Assembly: GCA_044225565.1 (NCBI GenBank)
Contig: JBGAIL010000234.1
Location: 1 to 6,500 of the forward strand
Length of the DNA stretch: 6,500 bases
Source: CAVXAE01 sp044225565
GTDB taxonomy: Bacteria > Pseudomonadota > Gammaproteobacteria > Steroidobacterales > Steroidobacteraceae
Reading direction: 5' to 3'
Both the position numbers and the translations under genes were made by a program. The notes under the pieces are model-generated. The model was not told the origin of the DNA and did no database searches. It worked only from the letters and a program-made list of their open reading frames with translations. Below, piece after piece: positions 1 to 6,076 of this stretch (within the stretch, counting starts at the first letter, position 1; the number at the start of each line of letters is the position of its first letter).

Positions 1-5
1 CGCAC

Positions 6-24
6 AAATGCAAGACCTGACCCC
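6..24. repeat. Possible REP/RAYT-type element end
   Basis: The plus strand reads AAATGCAAGACCTGACCCC here. From memory, this string resembles short dispersed motifs found beside REP-associated tyrosine transposase genes in gammaproteobacteria. It lies immediately downstream of the stop codon of the M13 peptidase gene, a usual place for such elements. Only one copy is present and no transposase is visible, so the assignment rests on recognition of the motif alone. The window edge prevents seeing a partner repeat. Confidence 0.35.
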
Positions 25-32
25 TGACTCCA

Positions 33-2099
33 TCACCAGATGTGAACCCGGTCCTCCGGCTTCAAGTACAGCGCGTCGGTCGGCTGCACGTCGAAAGCCG
101 CATACCAGTCATCCATGTTGCGCACCACGCCGTTCACGCGGAACGGCGCCGGACTGTGCGGGTCCGCCATCACCTGATTGCGCAGGAGCTGCTCGCGATA
201 CACGGTGCGCCAGGCCTGCGCCCACGACAGGAAAAACCGCTGATCGCCTGAAAGGCCACCGAGCTCCGGTGCCGGCTCGTCCCCCAGCGAGAGCCGATAC
301 GCCGCGAGCGCGACGCTGAGCCCACCCAGATCCCCGATGTTCTCGCCGAGCGTCAGCCGGCCGTTCACCTTGAGACCCGGCAGCGCCTCGAACGAGTCGT
401 ACTGGCTCACCAGCTCGTCCCCCAGCTTCTTGAAGGACTTCTCGTCCGCCGGCTGCCACCACGTACGCAGCACGCCTTTCGCGTCGGACTTCGCGCCCTG
501 GTCATCGAAGCCGTGTCCCATCTCGTGGCCGATGACGCCGCCGATGGCCCCGTAGTTCACCGCCGGATCCGCGGCCGGATCGAAGAAAGGCGGCTGCAGG
601 ATGGCCGCGGGGAACACGATTTCGTTCCACGTGGGGTTGTAGTAGGCGTTCACCGTGTACGGCGTCATGCCCCACTCGTCGCGATCCGTAGGCTCGCCGA
701 GCCGATCCGCGTCGCGATGCCAGTTGAACGAGCGGGTGCGGGCCGCATTGCCGAAGGCGTCACCGGCCCTGACCTCGAGCTTCGAGTAGTCGCGCCACTT
801 GTCGGGGTAGCCGATCTTCGGCCGGAACGTGGCAAGCTTCTCGAGCGCCACCTTGCGGGTGTCCTCGGTCATCCACGGCAGTTGCTGCACGCGCTGCGAA
901 TACGTCTTGCGCAGGTTCTCGACGAGCTCGAGCATCTTCTTCTTGGAGTCCGGTGGAAAGTACTGCTTCACGTAGAGCTCGCCGACGGCTTCGCCCAGCG
1001 AGCCGTCCAGCGCGTCCACGGCACGCTTCCAGCGCTCGCGCTGCTGTTGCTGGCCATTCAGCGTGCGGCCGTAGAAGTCGAAGTCTTCCTCGTCGAATGC
1101 CTTCGGCAGCACGTCCGCCGTGTTGGCCAGGAAGTGGTATTTGAGATAGCTGCGCCAGTCCGCCACCGGCGTCGCGCGGAACTGGTTGCCGAGCTTCTGC
1201 ACGGCATCCAGCTCGGCGACGATGAACTTCGGTTGCGCGTCGATGCCGCCGGCGCCCAGCAGCTGCTTCCACGGGAAACCGGGCGAAAGCTTGTCGAGCT
1301 CTGCGCGAGTGCGCGCGTTGTACCTCAGCTCGCGCTCGCGGCGCTTCGCGATGGGCCAGTGCGCGCGGGCGATTTGCGTTTCGAGCGCGAGGATCCTGCC
1401 GGCTTTCGCCTCGGGGTCTTTCTCGCCGGCAAGGGCGAGCATGCGACCGATGTGCGCGCGGTACTTCTCGCGGATCTCCTTGAAAGCGGCGTCCGGCTTC
1501 AGATAGTAGTCCCGCTCCGGCAGGCCGAGCCCGGCCTGCGTCACGATGGCGCTGTACCGGTCCGGGTCTTTCTCATCGATGTCGAAGCGGATGCCGATGG
1601 GTGAGCGCACCGGCAGGTCCGGGCGACCCATGAGTGCGGCGATGTCTTCGTGCGTGCGCGCACTGTCGATTTCGGCAAGCGTCTCGCGCGCCGGCTCGAC
1701 GCCGGCCTTCTCGATGGCGTCGGTGTCCACATAGGCGGCGAAGAAGTCGTGGATTTTCTGCTCGTTGGTGCCGGCGTCCGCCTTGCCCGGGAGGCCTTCG
1801 ACGATGGCCTTCACGCGCCTCTCGGATTCGGCGTCGAGCTCGGAGAAAGTGCCCCATACGGCGCGGTCCGCCGGCACCTGCGTGGTGTCGAGCCAATGAC
1901 CGACGGCGTACTTGTAGAAGTCGTTGCCGGGCTTGACGCTGGCGTCACGGTCGGCGGAAGCCAGGCCGAAGTCGCCGATCTGCGCGTGGGCCGCGGGAGC
2001 GGGCGCTTTCCCGGCCTGCTTCGGTTCGCTGGATTTCTGCGAGCACGCGGCCAGCGTCAGCAGCGCCGCGGCAGTGAGAGCGAGGGACGTTCTGATCAT
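33..2099 (-). CDS. M13 family zinc metallopeptidase, lipoprotein (neprilysin/PepO-like)
   Basis: This 688-residue protein is a neprilysin-type endopeptidase, expected to cleave short peptides outside the cytoplasm. The start at 2099 is chosen because it gives a clean lipoprotein signal: a hydrophobic stretch ending in lipobox Leu16-Ala17-Ala18-Cys19, with Ser at +2 favouring the outer membrane. The longer reading frame (ATG at 2186) would bury that signal behind 29 Arg-rich residues. An AGGAA at 2111-2115 lies 11 bases before the ATG. The M13 N-terminal domain spans roughly residues 50-430 and the catalytic domain about 480-688. Visible catalytic elements are NAYY (484-487), HEMGH (525-529, zinc ligands His525 and His529, catalytic Glu526), GENIGD (third ligand Glu586, Asp590), and His648 with Arg654 in FRVNG, matching His711/Arg717 of neprilysin. 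The chain ends in RVHIW, the usual family terminus with the mammalian Cys replaced. Length and motifs are complete, so it should be active. The physiological substrate cannot be read from the sequence. Confidence 0.95.
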   Translation of the reverse strand: MIRTSLALTAAALLTLAACSQKSSEPKQAGKAPAPAAHAQIGDFGLASADRDASVKPGNDFYKYAVGHWLDTTQVPADRAVWGTFSELDAESERRVKAIVEGLPGKADAGTNEQKIHDFFAAYVDTDAIEKAGVEPARETLAEIDSARTHEDIAALMGRPDLPVRSPIGIRFDIDEKDPDRYSAIVTQAGLGLPERDYYLKPDAAFKEIREKYRAHIGRMLALAGEKDPEAKAGRILALETQIARAHWPIAKRRERELRYNARTRAELDKLSPGFPWKQLLGAGGIDAQPKFIVAELDAVQKLGNQFRATPVADWRSYLKYHFLANTADVLPKAFDEEDFDFYGRTLNGQQQQRERWKRAVDALDGSLGEAVGELYVKQYFPPDSKKKMLELVENLRKTYSQRVQQLPWMTEDTRKVALEKLATFRPKIGYPDKWRDYSKLEVRAGDAFGNAARTRSFNWHRDADRLGEPTDRDEWGMTPYTVNAYYNPTWNEIVFPAAILQPPFFDPAADPAVNYGAIGGVIGHEMGHGFDDQGAKSDAKGVLRTWWQPADEKSFKKLGDELVSQYDSFEALPGLKVNGRLTLGENIGDLGGLSVALAAYRLSLGDEPAPELGGLSGDQRFFLSWAQAWRTVYREQLLRNQVMADPHSPAPFRVNGVVRNMDDWYAAFDVQPTDALYLKPEDRVHIW

Positions 2100-2150
2100 G
2101 ATGAATGGGGTTCCTGTTTGAACGCGTCGTCGCGCGAGGAGGTGACGCGC

Positions 2151-2179
2151 ATTGTGTTGCTCACGGGAATTGGCGGCAA
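2151..2179 (-). promoter_or_regulatory. Candidate promoter of the M13 peptidase gene
   Basis: On the minus strand TTGCCG (2174-2179) is followed after exactly 17 bases by CACAAT (2151-2156). Each hexamer matches the sigma-70 consensus at four of six positions. Initiation near 2144 would leave a leader of about 45 bases before the ATG at 2099. This is a weak match in GC-rich DNA and could be chance, but it is the best pair I found in this 156-bp gap. Confidence 0.3.
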
Positions 2180-2198
2180 CCCGCACTGTCGAATGCTC

Positions 2199-2220
2199 AC
2201 GGCTCGCCGCGTGCAGCCGT
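2199..2220. repeat. Short inverted repeat between the Fic gene and the M13 gene
   Basis: ACGGCT (2199-2204) and AGCCGT (2215-2220) form perfect six-base arms around a ten-base loop. It lies downstream of the Fic gene and upstream of the candidate M13 promoter. No T-run follows in either direction, so it is not a classical intrinsic terminator. It might stabilise the 3' end of the Fic transcript, or be chance in GC-rich sequence. Confidence 0.25.
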
Positions 2221-2255
2221 CCGTTCGTCGCATCCGCGCGGCGGCCGGCACTGTC

Positions 2256-3656
2256 TCACTTTCGAGGCGACGCCGCTTCGCGCCAGGCCCGGTACTCCGA
2301 CAGCTTCAGCCGGTATCGCGCGATGTTGCCTTCCTTGAGTCGCTTCAGCTCGTTGACGGCCATCACGACGAACCTGTCGATGTCGCGCGGCTCGAGCAAC
2401 GGCCGCGCCAGGGTGCGCACCCGGCCGTCCGTCGCCGCCTGTCTCTTTCTCACGATCTGCGCGATCACTTCGGTCAAAGCCTGACGATGCCGCATGCGAA
2501 AGCGATCGGGCTCCGCGATGGAATCCCGGACCACCACGTAGCGCTGGCAGGAGCGCTCGTAAGCCCAGATGAACAGGTCCGCCAACAGATCCACGCGCTG
2601 CAGTTCGTAGACTCCCAGGGTCGCTGCCACATAGGCGCGTTCCGGAACATCGACGAACGACAGCGGGCAAAGATCGGCCCGGATGAGCGGGATGTTCGCG
2701 CTCAATCTCGATACGCGCTTGTTCACATCCTCGAAGGGCTGCAGGTAGGGCACGTGCACCATGACGAAGAAGGCCTGCTCGAACGGATCGGCGATCGCGG
2801 CGGCCTTGTGGAGTATCTCGTCGAAATGCTGCTCGATGAGCTGGGGAATCGCGAGCGGCGTGAACACGCTTCCGGCAATGTCGACCGGACGCTTTCGCAG
2901 CCGCCCCGAGGCTTCGGGATCGACCATCAGATTGTCCGAGAGCAGCGAGTGCAGGTTGAGCAGCGTGTAGCGGTTGAGGCCGATGTCCGCCGAGTCCTCG
3001 CTCGTCAGCAGCTCGATGGCGCCCTTGTGGTTGAGGATCATCTGCGTTTCCTTCGCATCCTTCCCTTCGGCTTCCTGGCCGAATTCCAGCAGGCGCTCCG
3101 TATCCAGCCGGCTGTACGTATTGCCTTCGAGCCGGCTCGATGCCCACGACAGATCGATCAGGAACCGACCGAGGATGTCCCGCGCGAAGGTTCCTGCGGC
3201 ACGCTCCGCGACGATGGGCTGGCCGATCCTGCGCAGACGTGCACGCGTGTCCTCGTCCAGGTAGTTGTCCTGGTTGGGACGATAACTTTGCAGCAATTCG
3301 GCGGAGTACCCTCGCGGCGTACGCGCCCCGGGGGCTTGCTGCACATAGGCGAGAATTTCCGAGGACTGCCTGGACAGCGGCAACTGGATCAGCCCCTCCG
3401 CCGTACGGAAGATCTGCGCGGCATCCGGCACGACGCGGATGCTTTGACGAGTCGCCTCGTAGCGCGCCGAAGGCCCCTTGCCGATGCGACGGATGGCACC
3501 CGAGGCCATCAATACGTTGAGACGACGGCTCAGTGTTCGACGGGAAATTCCCCCTGAGAGCGCATCGTGAAGCCCACGCAGACTCAGCCCGCCGGGTACG
3601 TCCTCCAGAGTCTTCAGCACCAGCAATGACTCTTCGTCCGGGTCTTGGTGGGTCAT
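2256..3656 (-). CDS. Fic-fold protein with N-terminal winged helix and altered Fic motif
   Basis: The 466-residue protein belongs to the large Fic group with an N-terminal inhibitory helix (COG3177-like). Residues about 8-67 look like a winged helix-turn-helix: a recognition-helix-like SRRTLSRRLNVLMASG segment followed by a basic wing. Residues 173-178 (S-x-x-x-E-G, with Glu177) fit the [S/T]xxxE[G/N] inhibitory motif. The Fic core follows at about 200-340. Its active-site loop reads QPFEDVNKRVSR at 306-317 instead of HPFx[D/E]GNGRxxR: Gln306 replaces the catalytic His, Val311 the first Gly and Lys313 the second Gly. NKR at this place recalls Doc-type kinases, though Doc keeps the His. I recall close homologues sharing this loop, so it is probably a family trait rather than decay; the frame is intact throughout. 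The ATG at 3656 has no strong Shine-Dalgarno sequence, and a TGGCCCA box ends eight bases before it. The likely role is a ligand- or nucleotide-responsive regulator that controls its own promoter; target and chemistry are unknown. Ordinary AMP transfer is unlikely without the His. Confidence 0.88.
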   Translation of the reverse strand: MTHQDPDEESLLVLKTLEDVPGGLSLRGLHDALSGGISRRTLSRRLNVLMASGAIRRIGKGPSARYEATRQSIRVVPDAAQIFRTAEGLIQLPLSRQSSEILAYVQQAPGARTPRGYSAELLQSYRPNQDNYLDEDTRARLRRIGQPIVAERAAGTFARDILGRFLIDLSWASSRLEGNTYSRLDTERLLEFGQEAEGKDAKETQMILNHKGAIELLTSEDSADIGLNRYTLLNLHSLLSDNLMVDPEASGRLRKRPVDIAGSVFTPLAIPQLIEQHFDEILHKAAAIADPFEQAFFVMVHVPYLQPFEDVNKRVSRLSANIPLIRADLCPLSFVDVPERAYVAATLGVYELQRVDLLADLFIWAYERSCQRYVVVRDSIAEPDRFRMRHRQALTEVIAQIVRKRQAATDGRVRTLARPLLEPRDIDRFVVMAVNELKRLKEGNIARYRLKLSEYRAWREAASPRK

Positions 3657-3657
3657 G

Positions 3658-3686
3658 TGGCCCAGTATGGCCCAATTTGGGCCATA
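3658..3686. promoter_or_regulatory. Probable operator: three TGGCCCA/TGGGCCA boxes, including a perfect dyad
   Basis: TGGCCCA occurs at 3658-3664 and 3668-3674, and its reverse complement TGGGCCA at 3678-3684. Successive boxes start exactly ten bases apart. The second and third boxes are the core of a perfect inverted repeat with ten-base arms, TATGGCCCAA (3666-3675) and TTGGGCCATA (3677-3686), around a single T. The array lies just upstream of the Fic start codon and would occupy the start of its transcript, where a bound protein would block transcription. As RNA the dyad would also fold into a hairpin close to the ribosome binding region. The winged helix of the Fic protein is the natural candidate binder, by inference from adjacency. 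Confidence 0.65.
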
Positions 3687-3694
3687 TCGAATGC

Positions 3695-3720
3695 CATATT
3701 TATAATATGTTGATTAACAT
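3695..3720. promoter_or_regulatory. AT-rich probable promoter of the Fic gene, with two small palindromes
   Basis: Positions 3684-3735 are 42 of 52 A/T, in sharp contrast to the GC-rich surroundings. On the minus strand TATAAA (3699-3704) matches the -10 consensus at five of six positions and would start transcription near 3692, about 36 bases before the ATG and just before the 21-bp dyad. No good -35 sits 16-18 bases upstream; the best hexamer, TTGAAT, is too far away at 24. Two perfect small palindromes overlap here: CATATT/AATATG around TAT (3695-3709) and ATGTT/AACAT around GATT (3707-3720). They may be binding sites or simply reflect AT richness. Confidence 0.45.
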
Positions 3721-3739
3721 GATTATTTATTCAATCCTC

Positions 3740-3756
3740 TGGCCCATATCGGGTCA
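3740..3756. promoter_or_regulatory. Imperfect fourth TGGCCC dyad overlapping the ygiQ stop codon
   Basis: TGGCCC (3740-3745) and GGGTCA (3751-3756) form a dyad around ATATC with one mismatched position pair. The left half contains the same TGGCCCA box as the operator next to the Fic start, and the right half ends in the ygiQ stop codon. It lies upstream of the candidate Fic promoter, so it may be an auxiliary operator. It could also act as a weak hairpin at the end of the ygiQ message, but no T-run follows. Confidence 0.35.
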
Positions 3757-5994
3757 ATGCCGCTTCCTCGCGGCGGGCGGGCGCGGGGGTTTCGGCAAGC
3801 CGGTGTGCTGCGTCCTGAACGGACGGGCAGCGCTGCCGCCGCGCTTGCCTTCGCCCATGTTGCCGGTGCCTGCCGGCTGATACGCCGGCACCAGCTGGTG
3901 CTTCCCGTTCCCGATGAGGTCCGCGCGCCCCATGCGCCGCAGCGCCTCGCGCAGCACCGGCCAGTTGTTGGAATCGTGATAGCGCAGGAAGGCCTTGTGG
4001 AGCCGCCGCACTTTCAGCCCCTTCGGAATCTGCACGCTCTCGCTGTCGCGCGTGAGGCGCTTAAGCGGATTGCGGCCGCTGTGGTACATCGCCGTCGCGG
4101 TAGCCATGGGCCCCGGCAGGAACGCCTGCACCTGGTCGGCGCGGAAGCCGTTCTTCTTCAGCCACAGGGCGAGCTCGAGCATGTCCGCATCGGTGGTGCC
4201 GGGATGCGCGGCGATGAAGTAAGGAATGAGGTACTGCTCCTTGCCCGCCTCCTTCGAGTAGCGGTCGAACAGCTCCTTGAAGCGGTAGTAGGTGCCGACG
4301 CCCGGCTTCATCATCTTGGAGAGCGGGCCTTCGCCGATCGCCTCCGGCGCGATCTTCAGATAGCCGCCCACGTGGTGCTGCGCGAGCTCGCGCACGTACT
4401 CGGGCGACTCGATCGCGAGGTCGTAACGCACGCCGGATGCCACCAGCACCTTCTTGATGCCCGGCAGCTCGCGCACGCGCCGATACAGCGCGATGAGCGG
4501 AGAATGGTCCGTATTCAAATTGGGGCAGATACCGGGATACACGCAGGAGGGCCGCCGGCAGGCACTTTCGATCGCACGGCTCTTGCAGGCGATGCGGTAC
4601 ATGTTGGCCGTGGGGCCGCCGAGGTCCGAGATGACGCCGGTGAAATCCGGCACGGTATCGCGCACCTTCTCCACTTCGCGGATCACCGAATCTTCCGAGC
4701 GGCTCTGGATGACGCGGCCTTCATGCTCGGTGATGGAGCAGAACGTGCACCCGCCGAAGCAGCCGCGCTGGATGGCGACCGAGAAGCGGATCATCTTGTA
4801 CGCGGGGATGCTCGCGTCGCCGTAGAACGGGTGCGGGCGGCGCTGGTAGGGCAGCTCGTAGACCCAGTCCATTTCCCTGGTGAGCAGAGGGATCGGCGGC
4901 GGGTTGAGCCACACGTCCATGTCGCCATGACGCTGCACGAGTGCGCGCGCATTGCCGGGATTCGCCTCGAGATGCAGGATGCGCGAGGCGTGCGCGTAGA
5001 GCACGGGGTCGTTGGCCACCTGCTCGAACGAAGGCATGCGGATGACGCTGCGCTCGCGGTCCGCAGCCTTCACGCGGCGCACGAAGCGCACCACCTGCTC
5101 GTTGGGGCGCGGCGGCTCGCTGAATGGCGGCGTCACGCTCGCGTCGCCGTCGGCGCCGGATGCCGCACCAGCGGCCTTCCGTTTTCCATCGCTGCTGCCG
5201 CAGACGGAATCGGCCGCACCGCCGGGCGGCGCAGCCGGCTCCATCGCATACGGGTCCACCGGCGGGTTGAGCGGCCCGGGCGCATCGAGATGCGTCGAAT
5301 CGATTTCGATCCATCCCTCGGGCGTGGACCGCCGCGGGAACGCCGTGCCGCGGATATCCGTGATCGACTCGATGCGCTCGCCCGCCGCCATGCGATGCGC
5401 CACCTCGCACAGCTGTCGCTCGGCATTGCCGTACACCAGGAGGTCCGCCTTCGCATCCAGCAGGATCGAGCGCCGCACCTTCTCCGACCAATAGTCGTAA
5501 TGCGCGATCCGCCGCAGCGAAGCCTCGATGCCGCCGACGACGATGGGCACCTCCCTGTAGGCTTCACGCGCCCGCTGCGCATACACGATGACCGAGCGGT
5601 CCGGCCGCTTGCCGCCCTCACCGCCCGGCGTATACGCGTCGTCGCTGCGGATGCGGCGGTCCGCCGTGTAGCGGTTGACCATGGAATCCATGTTCCCCGC
5701 CGTGATGCCGAAGAACAGGTTCGGCCGGCCGAGCGCCTTGAACGGCTCCGCGCCGTGCCAGTCCGGCTGCGCGATGATGCCGACCCGGAAACCCTGCGCC
5801 TCCAGCACCCGCCCGATGATGGCCATGCCGAAGCTCGGGTGGTCCACGTAAGCGTCGCCGGTGACGATGATGACGTCGCAGCTGTCCCAGCCGAGCTCGT
5901 CCATCTCCGCGCGCGACATGGGCAGGAACGGGGCCACGCCGAAGCGTGAGGCCCAGTATTTACGATAACTGGCGATATCGCGGGCGGCGTGCAT
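3754..5994 (-). CDS. ygiQ: YgiQ family radical SAM protein (UPF0313)
   Basis: The 746-residue protein matches E. coli YgiQ (about 739 residues) along its length. The N-terminal region opens with the characteristic GWDSCD...TGDAYVDHPSFGMAI block (residues ~34-57) of the Radical_SAM_N domain. The radical SAM core carries the cluster motif Cys412-x3-Cys416-x2-Cys419 that binds a [4Fe-4S] cluster and S-adenosylmethionine. Four further cysteines (470, 479, 484, 490) follow in a segment conserved in YgiQ homologues and could hold an auxiliary cluster. The C-terminal part (~570-746, DUF3362 region) ends in a basic, Pro-rich tail. Residues about 252-298 form an Ala/Gly/Pro/Ser-rich linker that looks longer than in homologues I recall. 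The reaction of YgiQ is not known to me; it is predicted cytoplasmic. The ATG at 5994 is the only reasonable start: a TAG lies in frame 15 bases upstream and no usable start follows within the conserved N terminus. The bases before it (CCCCCACCCCC) contain no Shine-Dalgarno sequence. Confidence 0.96.
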   Translation of the reverse strand: MHAARDIASYRKYWASRFGVAPFLPMSRAEMDELGWDSCDVIIVTGDAYVDHPSFGMAIIGRVLEAQGFRVGIIAQPDWHGAEPFKALGRPNLFFGITAGNMDSMVNRYTADRRIRSDDAYTPGGEGGKRPDRSVIVYAQRAREAYREVPIVVGGIEASLRRIAHYDYWSEKVRRSILLDAKADLLVYGNAERQLCEVAHRMAAGERIESITDIRGTAFPRRSTPEGWIEIDSTHLDAPGPLNPPVDPYAMEPAAPPGGAADSVCGSSDGKRKAAGAASGADGDASVTPPFSEPPRPNEQVVRFVRRVKAADRERSVIRMPSFEQVANDPVLYAHASRILHLEANPGNARALVQRHGDMDVWLNPPPIPLLTREMDWVYELPYQRRPHPFYGDASIPAYKMIRFSVAIQRGCFGGCTFCSITEHEGRVIQSRSEDSVIREVEKVRDTVPDFTGVISDLGGPTANMYRIACKSRAIESACRRPSCVYPGICPNLNTDHSPLIALYRRVRELPGIKKVLVASGVRYDLAIESPEYVRELAQHHVGGYLKIAPEAIGEGPLSKMMKPGVGTYYRFKELFDRYSKEAGKEQYLIPYFIAAHPGTTDADMLELALWLKKNGFRADQVQAFLPGPMATATAMYHSGRNPLKRLTRDSESVQIPKGLKVRRLHKAFLRYHDSNNWPVLREALRRMGRADLIGNGKHQLVPAYQPAGTGNMGEGKRGGSAARPFRTQHTGLPKPPRPPAARKRH

Positions 5995-6005
5995 GGGGGT
6001 GGGGG

Positions 6006-6014
6006 ACTATACCA
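6006..6014 (-). promoter_or_regulatory. Extended -10 promoter element for ygiQ, near-leaderless
   Basis: The minus strand reads TGG-TATAGT, an extended -10 (TGn plus five of six matches to TATAAT). The last base of the hexamer is at 6006, eleven bases before the A of the ygiQ ATG at 5994. Transcription starting 6-8 bases downstream would leave only about 4-6 bases of leader. The hexamer 17 bases upstream (GCGCGT, 6029-6034) does not resemble a -35, as is tolerated for extended -10 promoters. This fits with the lack of a Shine-Dalgarno sequence. Confidence 0.45.
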
Positions 6015-6062
6015 GCGGTGGCAGCGCGACGCGCTTCCGGGCAGGATTCGCGCGTACCAACC

Positions 6063-6070
6063 GGAAGGAG
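6063..6070 (+). promoter_or_regulatory. Strong Shine-Dalgarno fixing the DUF1428 start
   Basis: GGAAGGAG ends six bases before the ATG at 6077. This decides in favour of 6077 over an in-frame upstream ATG at 5993, which overlaps the ygiQ start on the other strand and would add 28 residues without family similarity. Confidence 0.8.
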
Positions 6071-6076
6071 ACTGCC

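Noticed and set aside
513..1604. 363-codon plus-strand frame opposite the M13 gene
   Set aside because: Antisense shadow of the peptidase coding sequence; no motif or ribosome binding site supports it.
2100..2186. N-terminal extension of the M13 peptidase from an ATG at 2186
   Set aside because: It would place 29 Arg-rich residues before a typical lipoprotein signal peptide; the ATG at 2099 gives the signal at the N terminus and has AGGAA upstream.
1650..3557. 635-codon plus-strand frame spanning the end of the M13 gene region and the Fic gene
   Set aside because: It crosses an intergenic gap and two recognised genes on the other strand and has no recognisable domain.
2197..3675. 492-codon minus-strand frame overlapping the Fic gene in another frame
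   Set aside because: The overlapping frame encodes the recognisable winged helix and Fic domain; this one has Arg/Gly/Ala-rich low-complexity translation typical of a shifted GC-rich frame.
3657..3753. Intrinsic terminator for ygiQ in the gap before the Fic gene
   Set aside because: The stem at 3740-3756 is short and mismatched and is not followed by a T-run on the minus strand; the palindrome at 3666-3686 likewise lacks one.
3757..5949. 730-codon open frame on the plus strand opposite ygiQ
   Set aside because: It is an antisense shadow of a GC-rich gene; its translation is rich in Arg, Ala and His without family motifs, and the opposite strand is unmistakably YgiQ.
5950..5959. GGCCCAGTAT identical to ten bases at 3659-3668 near the Fic operator
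   Set aside because: It lies in conserved ygiQ coding sequence, lacks a dyad partner, and is best explained by chance.
5993..6076. 28-residue upstream extension of the DUF1428 protein
   Set aside because: It lacks family similarity, and a strong Shine-Dalgarno sits just before the internal ATG at 6077.
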